Source of the DNA: RGIG5579 sp045597125
GTDB lineage: Bacteria; Bacillota; Clostridia; Oscillospirales; SIG627
Assembly (NCBI GenBank): GCA_045597125.1
Contig: JAZODR010000038.1
Coordinates: 38,475-102,474 of the forward strand
DNA: 64,000 nt
Direction: 5' to 3'
Shown piece by piece: positions 44,530-52,268 of this stretch (position 1 is its first letter; each line of letters starts with the position of its first letter). The notes beneath the pieces are model-generated. The model ran no database searches, was not told the DNA's origin, and saw nothing but the letters and a program-made list of their open reading frames with translations. A program made the translations under genes and the position numbers.

Positions 44530-44539
44530 GTCCCTTTTT
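44514..44539. terminator. Bidirectional terminator between VanZ and HAD genes
   Basis: Eleven-bp stem AAAAGGGACTT/AAGTCCCTTTT with a TTT loop, overlapping the last codons and stop of the VanZ gene, with A- and T-runs on either side. Confidence 0.85.
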
Positions 44540-44542
44540 CGT

Positions 44543-45355
44543 TTATGAATTTAATACATCTAAAATGATACCTGCATCGGGAAGCACCAAATGAGGTTTG
44601 TCGGGGGATGCTGCAAGAATCGCCTCATCGGTTTCTCCGCTCATAACGAGAATCCCCCAGATACCTGCATTCAAACCGCTTTTTACGTCGGTGTAAATGC
44701 GATCGCCTACCACGGCGGTTTTTTCTTTTTCTGCGCCCATTTTCCTTCTGGCAAGATCCATCATCAATGCGCCGGGTTTTCCGATGACCACGGGCGTTTT
44801 TCCCGTAGCATTTTCAATCATCTTACATACGCTTCCGCAATCCGGAACACTGCCGAATTCCGTGGGGCATACAAGATCGGGATTGGTGGCAAGATAGGGG
44901 AGATCGGGTCGCTCGCAAAGCAAGCGGCTTACGTCCTCAAGCTTTTTGAAGGTAAGCTCGGTGTCAAAGCCCATTACGATACATTCTACTTCATCCAAAT
45001 TTTCCGTAATGACAAATCCTGCATCGCGAAGCTGTGCTTTTAGGGATTCGGTTCCGCAAACGTAAAGGGTTTTGCCGGGGTGATTTTCCAAGAGGTAATG
45101 CGCGGTTGCTTGAGAGGACGTATAAAAATCCTCCACGGTGCTTTCGATTCCGAGCTTTGCCAGTTTTTTTACATAATCAGCAGGGCTTTTGGACGAATTG
45201 TTTGTGGTAAAAAGGTACTTCTTTCCTTTCTCGCGAATCTTTCTTAAAAGTTCTTTGGTAAAGGGATAGAGCTGGTTGCCTAAATACAAAGTACCATCCA
45301 TATCAAAGAAAAAAAGTTCAACATCTTTTAATTGTTCAACGGTCATTTCTTTCAT
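44543..45355 (-). CDS. HAD-superfamily sugar phosphatase (NagD/AraL-like)
   Basis: A 270-residue HAD-IIA hydrolase. Motif I is FFFDMDGTLYLGNQL, motif II FTTNNSSKS, motif III near IGKPGALMMDLA, and motif IV AVVGDRIYTDVKSGLNAGIWGILV. The C2 cap lies in the middle. Members dephosphorylate small sugar phosphates or nucleotides; the exact substrate is unknown. It is 20 bases downstream of mgtC in the same direction, with an AAGGAGT site, so the two are one operon. Confidence 0.87.
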   Translation of the reverse strand: MKEMTVEQLKDVELFFFDMDGTLYLGNQLYPFTKELLRKIREKGKKYLFTTNNSSKSPADYVKKLAKLGIESTVEDFYTSSQATAHYLLENHPGKTLYVCGTESLKAQLRDAGFVITENLDEVECIVMGFDTELTFKKLEDVSRLLCERPDLPYLATNPDLVCPTEFGSVPDCGSVCKMIENATGKTPVVIGKPGALMMDLARRKMGAEKEKTAVVGDRIYTDVKSGLNAGIWGILVMSGETDEAILAASPDKPHLVLPDAGIILDVLNS

Positions 45356-45375
45356 CGTTCTACTCCTTGTTATGA

Positions 45376-46041
45376 TTAAGCCTCGAATGCATAAGCAACG
45401 CCCTCAATTTCCAAAAACTCGTCTGCGTGCAAGCCTTTTCTGCGGTCCATCACTACGTCCACGCCCAAATGTCCCTTGCATCCGCTGATGGGGGCGTACA
45501 CTCTAAACACCGGCTCAGAGGGGTATTTTTCCTTTGCCGCGCTAATAAAATTATTCAAAAGTGTAATGTCATTTAGTTCTACGTAAATTACCAAAGTGTT
45601 TTTCTTTTTTCTTTCAAATTTTGAAAAGAGCGTCAAGGTAACCAGAAAGAAGAAAGTACCAAGACCCGCACCGCTGTAAAAGCCGTAGCCCACTGCAATT
45701 CCGAGCGTTGCGGTTGCCCATACACCTGCGGCGGTGGTCAGACCCATAATCATATTGTCGTTCTTTAGGATAATCATTCCCGCACCTAAAAAACCGACTC
45801 CGCTGATAACCTGCGCAGCAAGACGGAGAACGTCTCCGCTTCCGGTAAGCTCGTTGATGTAGATGCCGGTCATTGAGGTAACAGCTGCTCCAAGGCACAC
45901 CAATACGTGGGTGCGCATACCGGCGGCTCTGCCGTGACGCGCACGCTCCATGCCGATAAAAAGTCCGATCAATACAGCGGCCAGCGAACGAAATGCAACG
46001 ACGTAGATCCCTTCAAGACCAATCAAAGAACTGTTTGTCAT
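45376..46041 (-). CDS. mgtC: MgtC/SapB-family membrane protein
   Basis: A 221-residue protein with an N-terminal MgtC domain of about five membrane segments (LAAVLIGLFIGMERARHGRAAGMRTHVLVCLGAA, SGVGFLGAGMIIL) and a soluble C-terminal domain (about 145-221). MgtC helps cells cope with low magnesium and regulates ATP synthase in Salmonella; in Firmicutes its role is less clear. The start at 46041 has GGGGGAAA; the upstream open frame is leader sequence. A promoter and a terminator-like hairpin lie in the 120-base leader, pointing to regulation by attenuation. Confidence 0.85.
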   Translation of the reverse strand: MTNSSLIGLEGIYVVAFRSLAAVLIGLFIGMERARHGRAAGMRTHVLVCLGAAVTSMTGIYINELTGSGDVLRLAAQVISGVGFLGAGMIILKNDNMIMGLTTAAGVWATATLGIAVGYGFYSGAGLGTFFFLVTLTLFSKFERKKKNTLVIYVELNDITLLNNFISAAKEKYPSEPVFRVYAPISGCKGHLGVDVVMDRRKGLHADEFLEIEGVAYAFEA

Positions 46042-46114
46042 TGTGTTTCCCCCGTTAAGATATTTTTTTGAATGTATGCAGAGAGAAAACGGAATATTCT
46101 GCAAATAACGAAAA

Positions 46115-46149
46115 AGATGCAAGGAAGCGCATCCGTTTCACTTGCATCT
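46115..46149 (-). promoter_or_regulatory. Terminator-like hairpin in the mgtC leader (candidate attenuator)
   Basis: On the minus strand AGATGCAAG pairs with CTTGCATCT (9 bp, 17-base loop) and is followed by TTTTTCG, about 15 bases after the predicted transcription start and 74 bases before the ATG. The loop sequence AAACGGA (plus-strand 46132-46138) can pair instead with a downstream TCCGTTT (46087-46093). Confidence 0.6.
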
Positions 46150-46163
46150 CTTCAGCATATTCT

Positions 46164-46192
46164 ATTGTAACGAATAAAATGCTATTTGTCAA
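46164..46192 (-). promoter_or_regulatory. Promoter for mgtC
   Basis: On the minus strand TTGACA (46187-46192), 17-base spacer, TACAAT (46164-46169). Confidence 0.8.
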
Positions 46193-46207
46193 TCTTTTGT
46201 CGAAAAA

Positions 46208-46750
46208 TCAATAATTCTCGGCAAGGAGTTCAAAATAGCTCTGGGGATGGGCACAAGTGGGGCAAAGTTCGGGAGCGCTGTTTCCTACGTGCAGATGGCC
46301 GCAGTTACGGCATTCCCATACTTTTACTTCGCTTTTTGCAAATACTTCCGCATCCTCAATATTTTTCAGAAGTTTGCGGTATCTTTCCTCATGATGCTTT
46401 TCAACGGCGGCTACCAAACGGAATTTTCTTGCAAGTTCCGTAAAGCCTTCTTGCTCAGCGGTAATAGCAAAGCCTTCGTACATATCAGTCCATTCATAAT
46501 TTTCGCCTTCAGCGGCAGCTTTGAGATTATCGGTGGTATTGCTGATGCCATTGAGTTCTTTGAACCACATTTTTGCGTGCTCTTTTTCATTCTCGGCAGT
46601 CTTCAAAAACAGAGCGGAGATTTGCTCGTAGCCTTCTTTTTTTGCAACGGATGCAAAGTAGGTGTATTTGTTTCTTGCTTCACTTTCACCAGAAAAAGCG
46701 GCTCTGAGATTTTTTTCGGTCTGGGTTCCTGCGTATTTTGTTTCGCTCAT
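46208..46750 (-). CDS. rbr: Rubrerythrin
   Basis: A 180-residue peroxide-reducing protein of anaerobes. The N-terminal four-helix domain has the diiron ExxH-type ligands (GESEARNKYTYFA, ENEKEHAKMWF, AEQEGF, EKHHEERYRKLL). The C-terminal rubredoxin domain has CRNCGHLHVGNSAPELCPTCAH. Very strong ribosome site (TTAGGAGGT). This supports an oxygen-sensitive lifestyle. Single gene with its own promoter. Confidence 0.97.
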   Translation of the reverse strand: MSETKYAGTQTEKNLRAAFSGESEARNKYTYFASVAKKEGYEQISALFLKTAENEKEHAKMWFKELNGISNTTDNLKAAAEGENYEWTDMYEGFAITAEQEGFTELARKFRLVAAVEKHHEERYRKLLKNIEDAEVFAKSEVKVWECRNCGHLHVGNSAPELCPTCAHPQSYFELLAENY

Positions 46751-46776
46751 AAAAATACCTCCTAAATTTTTATATA

Positions 46777-46806
46777 ATTATATCTTTTTTTTCTCTTAAA
46801 AGTCAA
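46777..46806 (-). promoter_or_regulatory. Promoter for rubrerythrin
   Basis: On the minus strand TTGACT (46801-46806), 18-base spacer, TATAAT (46777-46782). Confidence 0.75.
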
Positions 46807-46836
46807 GAGGTTTTATTAAAAATCTTGCTTGTCTAT

Positions 46837-46863
46837 AAGAAAAGGCACATCGGCAGATGTGCC
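46837..46863 (-). terminator. Terminator of the small gene at 46870
   Basis: GGCACATC/GATGTGCC stem with a TGCC loop on the minus strand, followed by TTTTCTT. Confidence 0.8.
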
Positions 46864-46869
46864 AAATTT

Positions 46870-47040
46870 CTATAGGTCGTCTGCGTCTTGTACAGGTCTG
46901 TCTTTGTAATCCAAGGGTAGTCCCGTGTACCAGCCCTCTGGATCGGTACGGCTGGGTGGCAGATGAATCATATCGCTGGGACCGGTTTCAAAAACGGGTC
47001 TTGGCTTTCTGTCTTTGGGGTTAATTTTGATTTTTTTCAT
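46870..47040 (-). CDS. Small conserved-looking protein, 56 residues
   Basis: A short open frame with a clean ribosome site (GAAAGGAAAG eight bases before the ATG) and its own terminator. The protein starts MKKIKINPKDRKPRPVFET and ends in a Pro/Asp-rich tail PVQDADDL, with DPEGWYTGLP in the middle. I recall short clostridial proteins of the DPxGxYTG...PVQDADDL type, but no function is known to me. There is no signal peptide or membrane segment. It lies between rubrerythrin and hprK, divergent from hprK. Confidence 0.7.
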   Translation of the reverse strand: MKKIKINPKDRKPRPVFETGPSDMIHLPPSRTDPEGWYTGLPLDYKDRPVQDADDL

Positions 47041-47100
47041 ATTTTCTTTCCTTTCATTTTTTTATAGTGTGCGTTTTCATCATAATTTTATGCTTTTCCA

Positions 47101-47129
47101 TTGTATTTTTTCTTTTCTTGTGATAAAAT
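47101..47129 (+). promoter_or_regulatory. Promoter for the hprK operon
   Basis: TTGTAT (47101-47106), 17-base spacer, TAAAAT (47124-47129), 35 bases before the hprK start. Confidence 0.6.
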
Positions 47130-47163
47130 AAAAAAAGAAACACCCGAGAAAGGAAATGGGCAT

Positions 47164-48099
47164 ATGCCGGAACAATATTCCATCCAATTAAGCGAATTGA
47201 TTGAGAAACTTAAATTAATTGAGGTCAGTCTTACCGATGAGCAACGGGAAAAGAGAATCTACCGCAAGGAAGTAAACCGTCCCGGATTATTTCTTGCGGG
47301 TTTTCACGAAAATTTTGATTCCGAACGAATTCAAATTTTGGGAAAGACCGAATATGATTATCTTGAGTCCCTTCCTGAAGAGGATAAATATAATTCCATT
47401 CGTACTTTGATGGAGCAAAAGCCTATTTGCGTGATTTTTTGTCACGGAAAAGAGGCCAGAGAAGAAATTAAAAAACTTGCGGAACAGTACGATGTTCCTC
47501 TTTTGATGAGCTGTAAAGATACCTCTTACTTTATGTCTGCATTGATTTCTATACTTAATGTGGCTCTTGCCGATCGCATTACCCGTCACGGCGTTTTGGT
47601 GGAGGTGTATGGCGAAGGTGTTCTTTTGCTTGGCGATAGCGGAGTGGGTAAAAGCGAAACTGCTATTGACCTTGTAAAGCGCGGACATAGACTCATTGCC
47701 GACGATGCGGTGGAAATCAAGAAAGTTTCCGATATTACCCTTGTTGGTTCTGCACCGGAAACCATTCGCCATTACGTGGAACTGCGCGGTATCGGTGTAG
47801 TGGATATTCGTAGGCTTTATGGTATGGGCGCTGTAAAGGATACGGAGAAAATTGAATTAATCATTCATCTGGAGCAATGGGAGCAAGGCAAATTTTACGA
47901 GCGTCTTGGAATGGATATGGAATATACCGAATTGATGGGGATTAAGATTCCTTCGGTAACCATCCCGGTACGTCCCGGGCGAAATCTGGCGCTGATTATC
48001 GAAATTGCTACTATGAATATGAGACAAAGGTTGATGGGATTTAATACAGCTCAGGAATTGGAAGAACGCTTAATGAAGCAATTTGAAGGAGCCGAGTAA
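47164..48099 (+). CDS. hprK: HPr kinase/phosphorylase
   Basis: A 311-residue sensor enzyme of carbon catabolite control that phosphorylates HPr on serine 46. The C-terminal catalytic domain has the P-loop LLGDSGVGKSETAIDLVKRGHRLIADDAVEI and the signature ELRGIGVVDIRRLYG. The N-terminal domain (about 1-130) is complete. The ATG at 47164 (AAAGGAAATGGG site) is chosen over an upstream in-frame start within the promoter. The stop overlaps the next gene's start by one base. Confidence 0.96.
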   Translation: MPEQYSIQLSELIEKLKLIEVSLTDEQREKRIYRKEVNRPGLFLAGFHENFDSERIQILGKTEYDYLESLPEEDKYNSIRTLMEQKPICVIFCHGKEAREEIKKLAEQYDVPLLMSCKDTSYFMSALISILNVALADRITRHGVLVEVYGEGVLLLGDSGVGKSETAIDLVKRGHRLIADDAVEIKKVSDITLVGSAPETIRHYVELRGIGVVDIRRLYGMGAVKDTEKIELIIHLEQWEQGKFYERLGMDMEYTELMGIKIPSVTIPVRPGRNLALIIEIATMNMRQRLMGFNTAQELEERLMKQFEGAE

Positions 48100-48692
48100 T
48101 GTATTATATTGGAATTGACTTGGGTGGCACCAACATTGTTTGTGGAATTGTTGATGTAAACGGAAAAATTCTCTTTAAAAAAGATGCGAAACCATTTCGC
48201 ACCGTCCCGCAGAAGTGATTGTGACGGATATGGATCGCCTTGCGGAGGAGGTTATTACCGAATCCGGTTTTGCCAAGGAAAAGATTGCTTTTTTTGGGAA
48301 TTGCCTCTCCCGGCATAGCCAATTCTGATCGTGTTGTTGTTGAATATTCCTGCAATTTGCCTTCGTTTTTGAATTTTAATATTGTCGAGGAATTAAAAAA
48401 ACGTACAGGCATTGCCAAAATCGCTTTGGATAACGATGCTAACTGCGCCGCCAAGGGCGAGGCGGAAGCCGGTGCGGCCATCGGTATCACCAATATTGTT
48501 AATATTTTTCGGCCCGAGATTCTTTCCGTGGGTGGTGGAATTTCGGCAGAAGGGGAGACCCTTCTTGGACCTGTGCGTGAAATTTTGGAGCGTGAACAGT
48601 ATTCTCGCTTTTGTTCCAAAAAAACAGTTCTGAAAAAAGCAGAGCTTGGAAATGATGCCGGTATTATTGGTGCCGCGCTTCTTTGGAGGTAG
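48099..48692 (+). pseudogene. glk: ROK-family glucokinase, disrupted
   Basis: The remnant begins MYYIGIDLGGTNIVCGIVDVNGKI, a clear ROK glucokinase start, coupled to hprK. Three lesions are visible. One A is missing near 48187 (frame should read KTISHRPAEVIV), giving a stop about 40 codons in. One T is extra in the run near 48290 (frame should read FLGIASPGIAN). About 110-130 codons are absent between AEAGAA and IGITNIVNIF (near 48480), removing the ROK signature and zinc-binding CxCGxxGC part. The total is 198 codons against about 310. The C-terminal part PEILSVGGGISAEGE is normal. Glucose phosphorylation from this locus is not possible. Confidence 0.85.
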
Positions 48693-48694
48693 AT

Positions 48695-49621
48695 ATGTCT
48701 GTATATCATAAACTTTTTCAGATTCTTTCCGATCTTGAAAAAGAGGGAAAGATCAGCGCTGAGGAGTATGAGCTTTGTGAGCGTTATTCGCTTTCCCGTC
48801 TGACCTCATTCAAAACCGGAGGCGATGCAACGATTTTGTTTCCGAAGACGTTTTCCGCCACGGCTTTGATTTATCCGATTTTGAAGCAAAAGGGAATTCC
48901 TACTTTTGTTTTGGGAAATGGCTCCAATGTGATTGCGAAGGATGAGGGGTATCAAGGACTTGTTTTGGTTTTGAACGGACTAAAAAAGGTACAGGTGTCC
49001 GGTCAGCAAATGATTTGCGAAAGTGGCGCATCATTAACCTCCGTTGCTTCTCTTGCTCAGAAAAATTCGCTAACGGGTATGGAAGCCTTGTACGGTATTC
49101 CCGGTACGGTGGGCGGCGCGGTTTTTATGAATGCGGGCGCATACGGAACGGAATGTCGTGATGTACTTACCTCTGTTACTTGCGTTACTGCAAACGGACA
49201 GGTGAAAACATATCCTGTAGAAGAACTTTCTTTGGGTTATCGTACCAGTTGTTTTCAAGAAAGTGACGATTTGATTCTTTCTGCTACCTTTACTTTAAAA
49301 GAAGGAAACGGTGCAGAAATCCGAGCCGCGATGGATGATTTTATGTCTCGCCGCATGGAAAAACAGCCTTTGGAATATCCCAGTGCGGGAAGCACTTTTA
49401 AGCGCTATGAAGGATTTTTTACCGCTCAGCTTATTGATGAGGCGGGACTGAAGGGGTATCGCTGCGGCGGTGCTATGGTCAGCGAAAAACATGCGGGCTT
49501 TGTCATAAATTTTGACCACGCTACCAGCGCGGACATTTTTGCCGTGATCCAAAAAGTTCAGGATACCATCTATGAGAGGAAGGGGATCCGTATTCAGCGT
49601 GAGGTGCGCATCATCGAATAA
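48695..49621 (+). CDS. murB: UDP-N-acetylenolpyruvoylglucosamine reductase
   Basis: A 308-residue FAD enzyme completing UDP-MurNAc synthesis for peptidoglycan. The FAD-binding block VLGNGSNVIAKDEGYQGLVL, ALYGIPGTVGGAVFMNAGAYG and the substrate-site YPSAGSTFKRYEGFFTAQLIDEAGLKG are present, with serine in GSTFKR. It is the shorter MurB type found in Gram-positives. Ribosome site GGAGGTAG lies at the end of the broken glucokinase. whiA follows directly, without the rapZ and yvcK genes that usually stand between. Confidence 0.95.
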   Translation: MSVYHKLFQILSDLEKEGKISAEEYELCERYSLSRLTSFKTGGDATILFPKTFSATALIYPILKQKGIPTFVLGNGSNVIAKDEGYQGLVLVLNGLKKVQVSGQQMICESGASLTSVASLAQKNSLTGMEALYGIPGTVGGAVFMNAGAYGTECRDVLTSVTCVTANGQVKTYPVEELSLGYRTSCFQESDDLILSATFTLKEGNGAEIRAAMDDFMSRRMEKQPLEYPSAGSTFKRYEGFFTAQLIDEAGLKGYRCGGAMVSEKHAGFVINFDHATSADIFAVIQKVQDTIYERKGIRIQREVRIIE

Positions 49622-49632
49622 GGAGGCGTATC

Positions 49633-50556
49633 ATGGAGAGTTTTTCTTCTTCTGTCAAGTCATATCTGTGCGATAAAAGTTTTGAAGAATTGGGATTTGG
49701 CGAAAAGGAACGCGTGAAATGGAAGGAATGCTGCGGAAAAGCTTTTCTTCGCTCTGTTTTTCTCTTTTTGGCCAAGGAAGAGGGAGAATGGGAGATATTG
49801 TCCTCTGATCGTGAAAAGCTGCTTGAGCTTTGCGCCTTTCTTTTGATTCGCTTGTTTGAAATTGAGGCGCGCGTTTTGAAGAGAGAACGCGGTAACCGAC
49901 GCGGCGCGATCCTTTCTGTGCCGAAAGGAACGAGAGAAAAAGTATTCGCCGCGTCTGACCGTTTTCTTACAGAAGGCTGCGAGCGTTGTCGTATTTTGTA
50001 TGTACGCGCCGCCCTCCTTTCCCACGGAACCGTTATGGATCCCGAAAAGGGATACCATGCATCCATCCGTACTCAAACAGAGGCGGGGGCGGATGAACTT
50101 TCTTCTGTATTGGAAAGTTTTGGAATCGAAGCGAAAAAGCATCGGGAAAATGGTTTGCCGGCGCTTTATTTGAAAGAAAGTGAAAAGATTGAGGATTTTC
50201 TTTCTGCCATCGGTGCGCAGAAATTTTCCTTGGAGCTGATGGAAAAACGAGTGGAAAAAAGCATTCGTGCCAATATCAGCCGCAGACAGAATTTTGATAA
50301 TGCCAATATGGTACGCGTGGTCAACGGTGCCCAGAGTATCATTTCGGCGATTCACTATTTGAGTCAGGAGGGTGTTTTGGAGACTCTTTCCGAGCCCTTG
50401 CAAAAAGCAGCACGACTCCGTCTGTCCCGACCGGAGGTATCGCTTGCGGAATTGTGCCGTTTATCTGAGGAAAAAATCACAAAATCCGGCTTGAATCACA
50501 GATTGCAAAAGCTTCTTGCCATAGCAGAGAAAATTCAAGCAGAAAAGGAGTCATAA
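49633..50556 (+). CDS. whiA: DNA-binding protein WhiA
   Basis: A 307-residue Gram-positive protein linked to cell division and chromosome segregation, and to sporulation control in Streptomyces. It has the N-terminal degenerate LAGLIDADG endonuclease-like fold (about 1-210, with LYVRAALLSHGTVMDPEKGYH), the joining motif SRRQNFDNANMVRVV and a C-terminal helix-turn-helix (LRLSRPEVSLAELCRL...ITKSGLNHRLQKL). Length normal. It starts 11 bases after murB with an AAGGAGGCG site. Confidence 0.94.
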   Translation: MESFSSSVKSYLCDKSFEELGFGEKERVKWKECCGKAFLRSVFLFLAKEEGEWEILSSDREKLLELCAFLLIRLFEIEARVLKRERGNRRGAILSVPKGTREKVFAASDRFLTEGCERCRILYVRAALLSHGTVMDPEKGYHASIRTQTEAGADELSSVLESFGIEAKKHRENGLPALYLKESEKIEDFLSAIGAQKFSLELMEKRVEKSIRANISRRQNFDNANMVRVVNGAQSIISAIHYLSQEGVLETLSEPLQKAARLRLSRPEVSLAELCRLSEEKITKSGLNHRLQKLLAIAEKIQAEKES

Positions 50557-50557
50557 A

Positions 50558-51139
50558 ATGAAAACCAACGGCGATTTTTACGCTCTTTTGTTTCAAATGA
50601 AAAATATTGCCCGATGGGGATTGATGTATAATACCCGTCAGGAAAATTTGAGTGAGCATTCTATGGAGTGCGCGGTCATTGCACACGCTCTTGCTATGAT
50701 TGGGAATCGTCATTTCAAAAAGAAACTGGATGCCAATCGTATCCTTGCGGCGGCTTTGTTTCACGATATGAATGAGGTTTTGACGGGGGATCTTCCTACG
50801 CCGATCAAGTATTATAACAATCGTATCAAGGAGTCCTATAAAGAGATTGAGCGTATCAGCCTCGATAAAATGTTGTCCCTTTTAGATGAAGAAACCGCAC
50901 AGGAATACAAAAAAATTCTGAATCTTTCCAAGGAGGAAGAAAAGATTGTAAAGGGCGCGGATAAGCTTTGTGCCTATATCAAGTGTTTACAGGAATTGGA
51001 ACGCGGTAATCGCGAATTTTCTTTTGCACGTACTGCCACCGAAAAATCTTTACGAGCTCTTGAAATGCCCGAGGTTGATTTTTTCTTGGAGCATTACGTT
51101 TCTTCCTTTACCAAAAATATCGACGAGGTCAGTTTATAA
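50558..51139 (+). CDS. yfbR: HD-domain 5'-deoxynucleotidase, YfbR-like
   Basis: A 193-residue HD hydrolase that in Escherichia coli dephosphorylates deoxynucleoside monophosphates. The motifs KNIARWGLMYNTRQENLSEHSMECAVIAH, AAALFHDMNEVLTGDLPTPIKYYN and GADKLCAYIKC match YfbR closely, with all HD metal ligands. It starts one base after the whiA stop (AAAAGGAG site), ending the hprK operon at a strong bidirectional terminator. Confidence 0.9.
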   Translation: MKTNGDFYALLFQMKNIARWGLMYNTRQENLSEHSMECAVIAHALAMIGNRHFKKKLDANRILAAALFHDMNEVLTGDLPTPIKYYNNRIKESYKEIERISLDKMLSLLDEETAQEYKKILNLSKEEEKIVKGADKLCAYIKCLQELERGNREFSFARTATEKSLRALEMPEVDFFLEHYVSSFTKNIDEVSL

Positions 51140-51173
51140 AAAAGGATTTTGCACAATCGTGCAAAATCCTTTT
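51140..51173. terminator. Bidirectional terminator between yfbR and the FkbM gene
   Basis: Fifteen-bp perfect stem AAAAGGATTTTGCAC with its complement around AATC. The minus-strand FkbM stop codon lies at the edge of the right arm. Confidence 0.92.
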
Positions 51174-52209
51174 ATCTGCTCACAAAGTAAAACTGTGTAT
51201 CCCAAGCGGGGATGTAAGGGGAATGCCGCAGATACACCTTGTAATTTGGCTGAATTTTCTTCACTTGCAAAGGAATGGCAAAAATGTCTTCGGTTCGGTG
51301 ATAAGCGCTGATGCAAAGCGTTGGTGCCTGCCGAGAAATGATTTTTTCGGCGCCTTCGATGGCCTGTCGTTCCGCGCCTTCCACGTCAAACTTAATAAAG
51401 TGTGCTTTTTCTAAGAAGTGGTCTATTCGCCGTCCTTCGATGTTTATTTTTCCTTCCAGAGAAATTGCGGCACTTCGTCCACTTTTTCCGTTAAAGGTCA
51501 GCGTTTCGTCTTTGTTCCAAGCGGCGAAGGGAAGGGGATGCACGTGTTTTATGTCTTTTGTATTGGCGCAAAGCTTTGCAAAGGTTTTGGGATTTGGCTC
51601 TACGGCAAAAATCGCACCGTGATCGGGATGAATTTTATCCCATTCCAGTACCGTGTCACCATCGTATGCTCCCAGATCCGCATAGATATCTCCCGATTTG
51701 TAGGGAACAAGACTTAAAAGGTCATCTTTTTTCTCCGATTCACAGGTAAGCAGCGGATTGATTTTTCCTGTAAGCTTGTATTCTATCAAAGCGTGAAAAA
51801 CCTTTTTTGACAGAGCGTCTTCCATCATTTCTTCTACCTGCGAAAGCTTTTCGCGGTTTTTATTAAAATATGCCGCGTCAAAAAGTCCTGTGCCAAATAA
51901 GGGAACTTCCGGCGCGTACAATTCTTCTTTTTCGGCAAGAGATATAATCTTTCCCATCAGCTCTTTTCGGAATGCGCCGAAAGCAAGTAAAATGATCATA
52001 TCACCAAAGGTTTCTTTGGCTTTGGCGTAATTGGTCAGCGAAAAGCCGTGTACCATCTTATCGCGTACGTATTCATCGCTGGCAAAGATTCCTGAAACGG
52101 CAATTTCTTTTTCGTTGCAGACGGATAGGATTTTGTCGCAGCCGTCGCCCATTCCGTAGATTACAATGGGCTTTTTGGTCCTTTTTAAATAAGTCCAGAT
52201 GTCTTGCAT
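51172..52209 (-). CDS. FkbM-family methyltransferase
   Basis: A 345-residue protein. Residues 1-105 form a nucleotide-binding-like N-terminal domain (VIYGMGDGCDKILS, GMGxxG-type loop). The C-terminal part is a SAM-dependent methyltransferase of the FkbM type: DIYADLGAYDGDTVLEW, FAVEPNPKTF, RRIDHF and FIKFDVEGAERQAIEGAEKII. Such two-domain proteins modify glycans or small molecules; no glycan cluster surrounds it, so the target is unknown. It is a single gene, divergent from tmcAL with only 59 bases between. Confidence 0.87.
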   Translation of the reverse strand: MQDIWTYLKRTKKPIVIYGMGDGCDKILSVCNEKEIAVSGIFASDEYVRDKMVHGFSLTNYAKAKETFGDMIILLAFGAFRKELMGKIISLAEKEELYAPEVPLFGTGLFDAAYFNKNREKLSQVEEMMEDALSKKVFHALIEYKLTGKINPLLTCESEKKDDLLSLVPYKSGDIYADLGAYDGDTVLEWDKIHPDHGAIFAVEPNPKTFAKLCANTKDIKHVHPLPFAAWNKDETLTFNGKSGRSAAISLEGKINIEGRRIDHFLEKAHFIKFDVEGAERQAIEGAEKIISRQAPTLCISAYHRTEDIFAIPLQVKKIQPNYKVYLRHSPYIPAWDTQFYFVSR

Positions 52210-52268
52210 ATTTCACCTCGCATGAAAACGAGTATAACATAAACCTTCGGAAAAGTAAAGGAGTCAAT

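Noticed and set aside
46042..46163. M-box magnesium riboswitch upstream of mgtC
   Set aside because: The leader is short and I cannot find the conserved M-box core; only a simple attenuator-like hairpin is visible.
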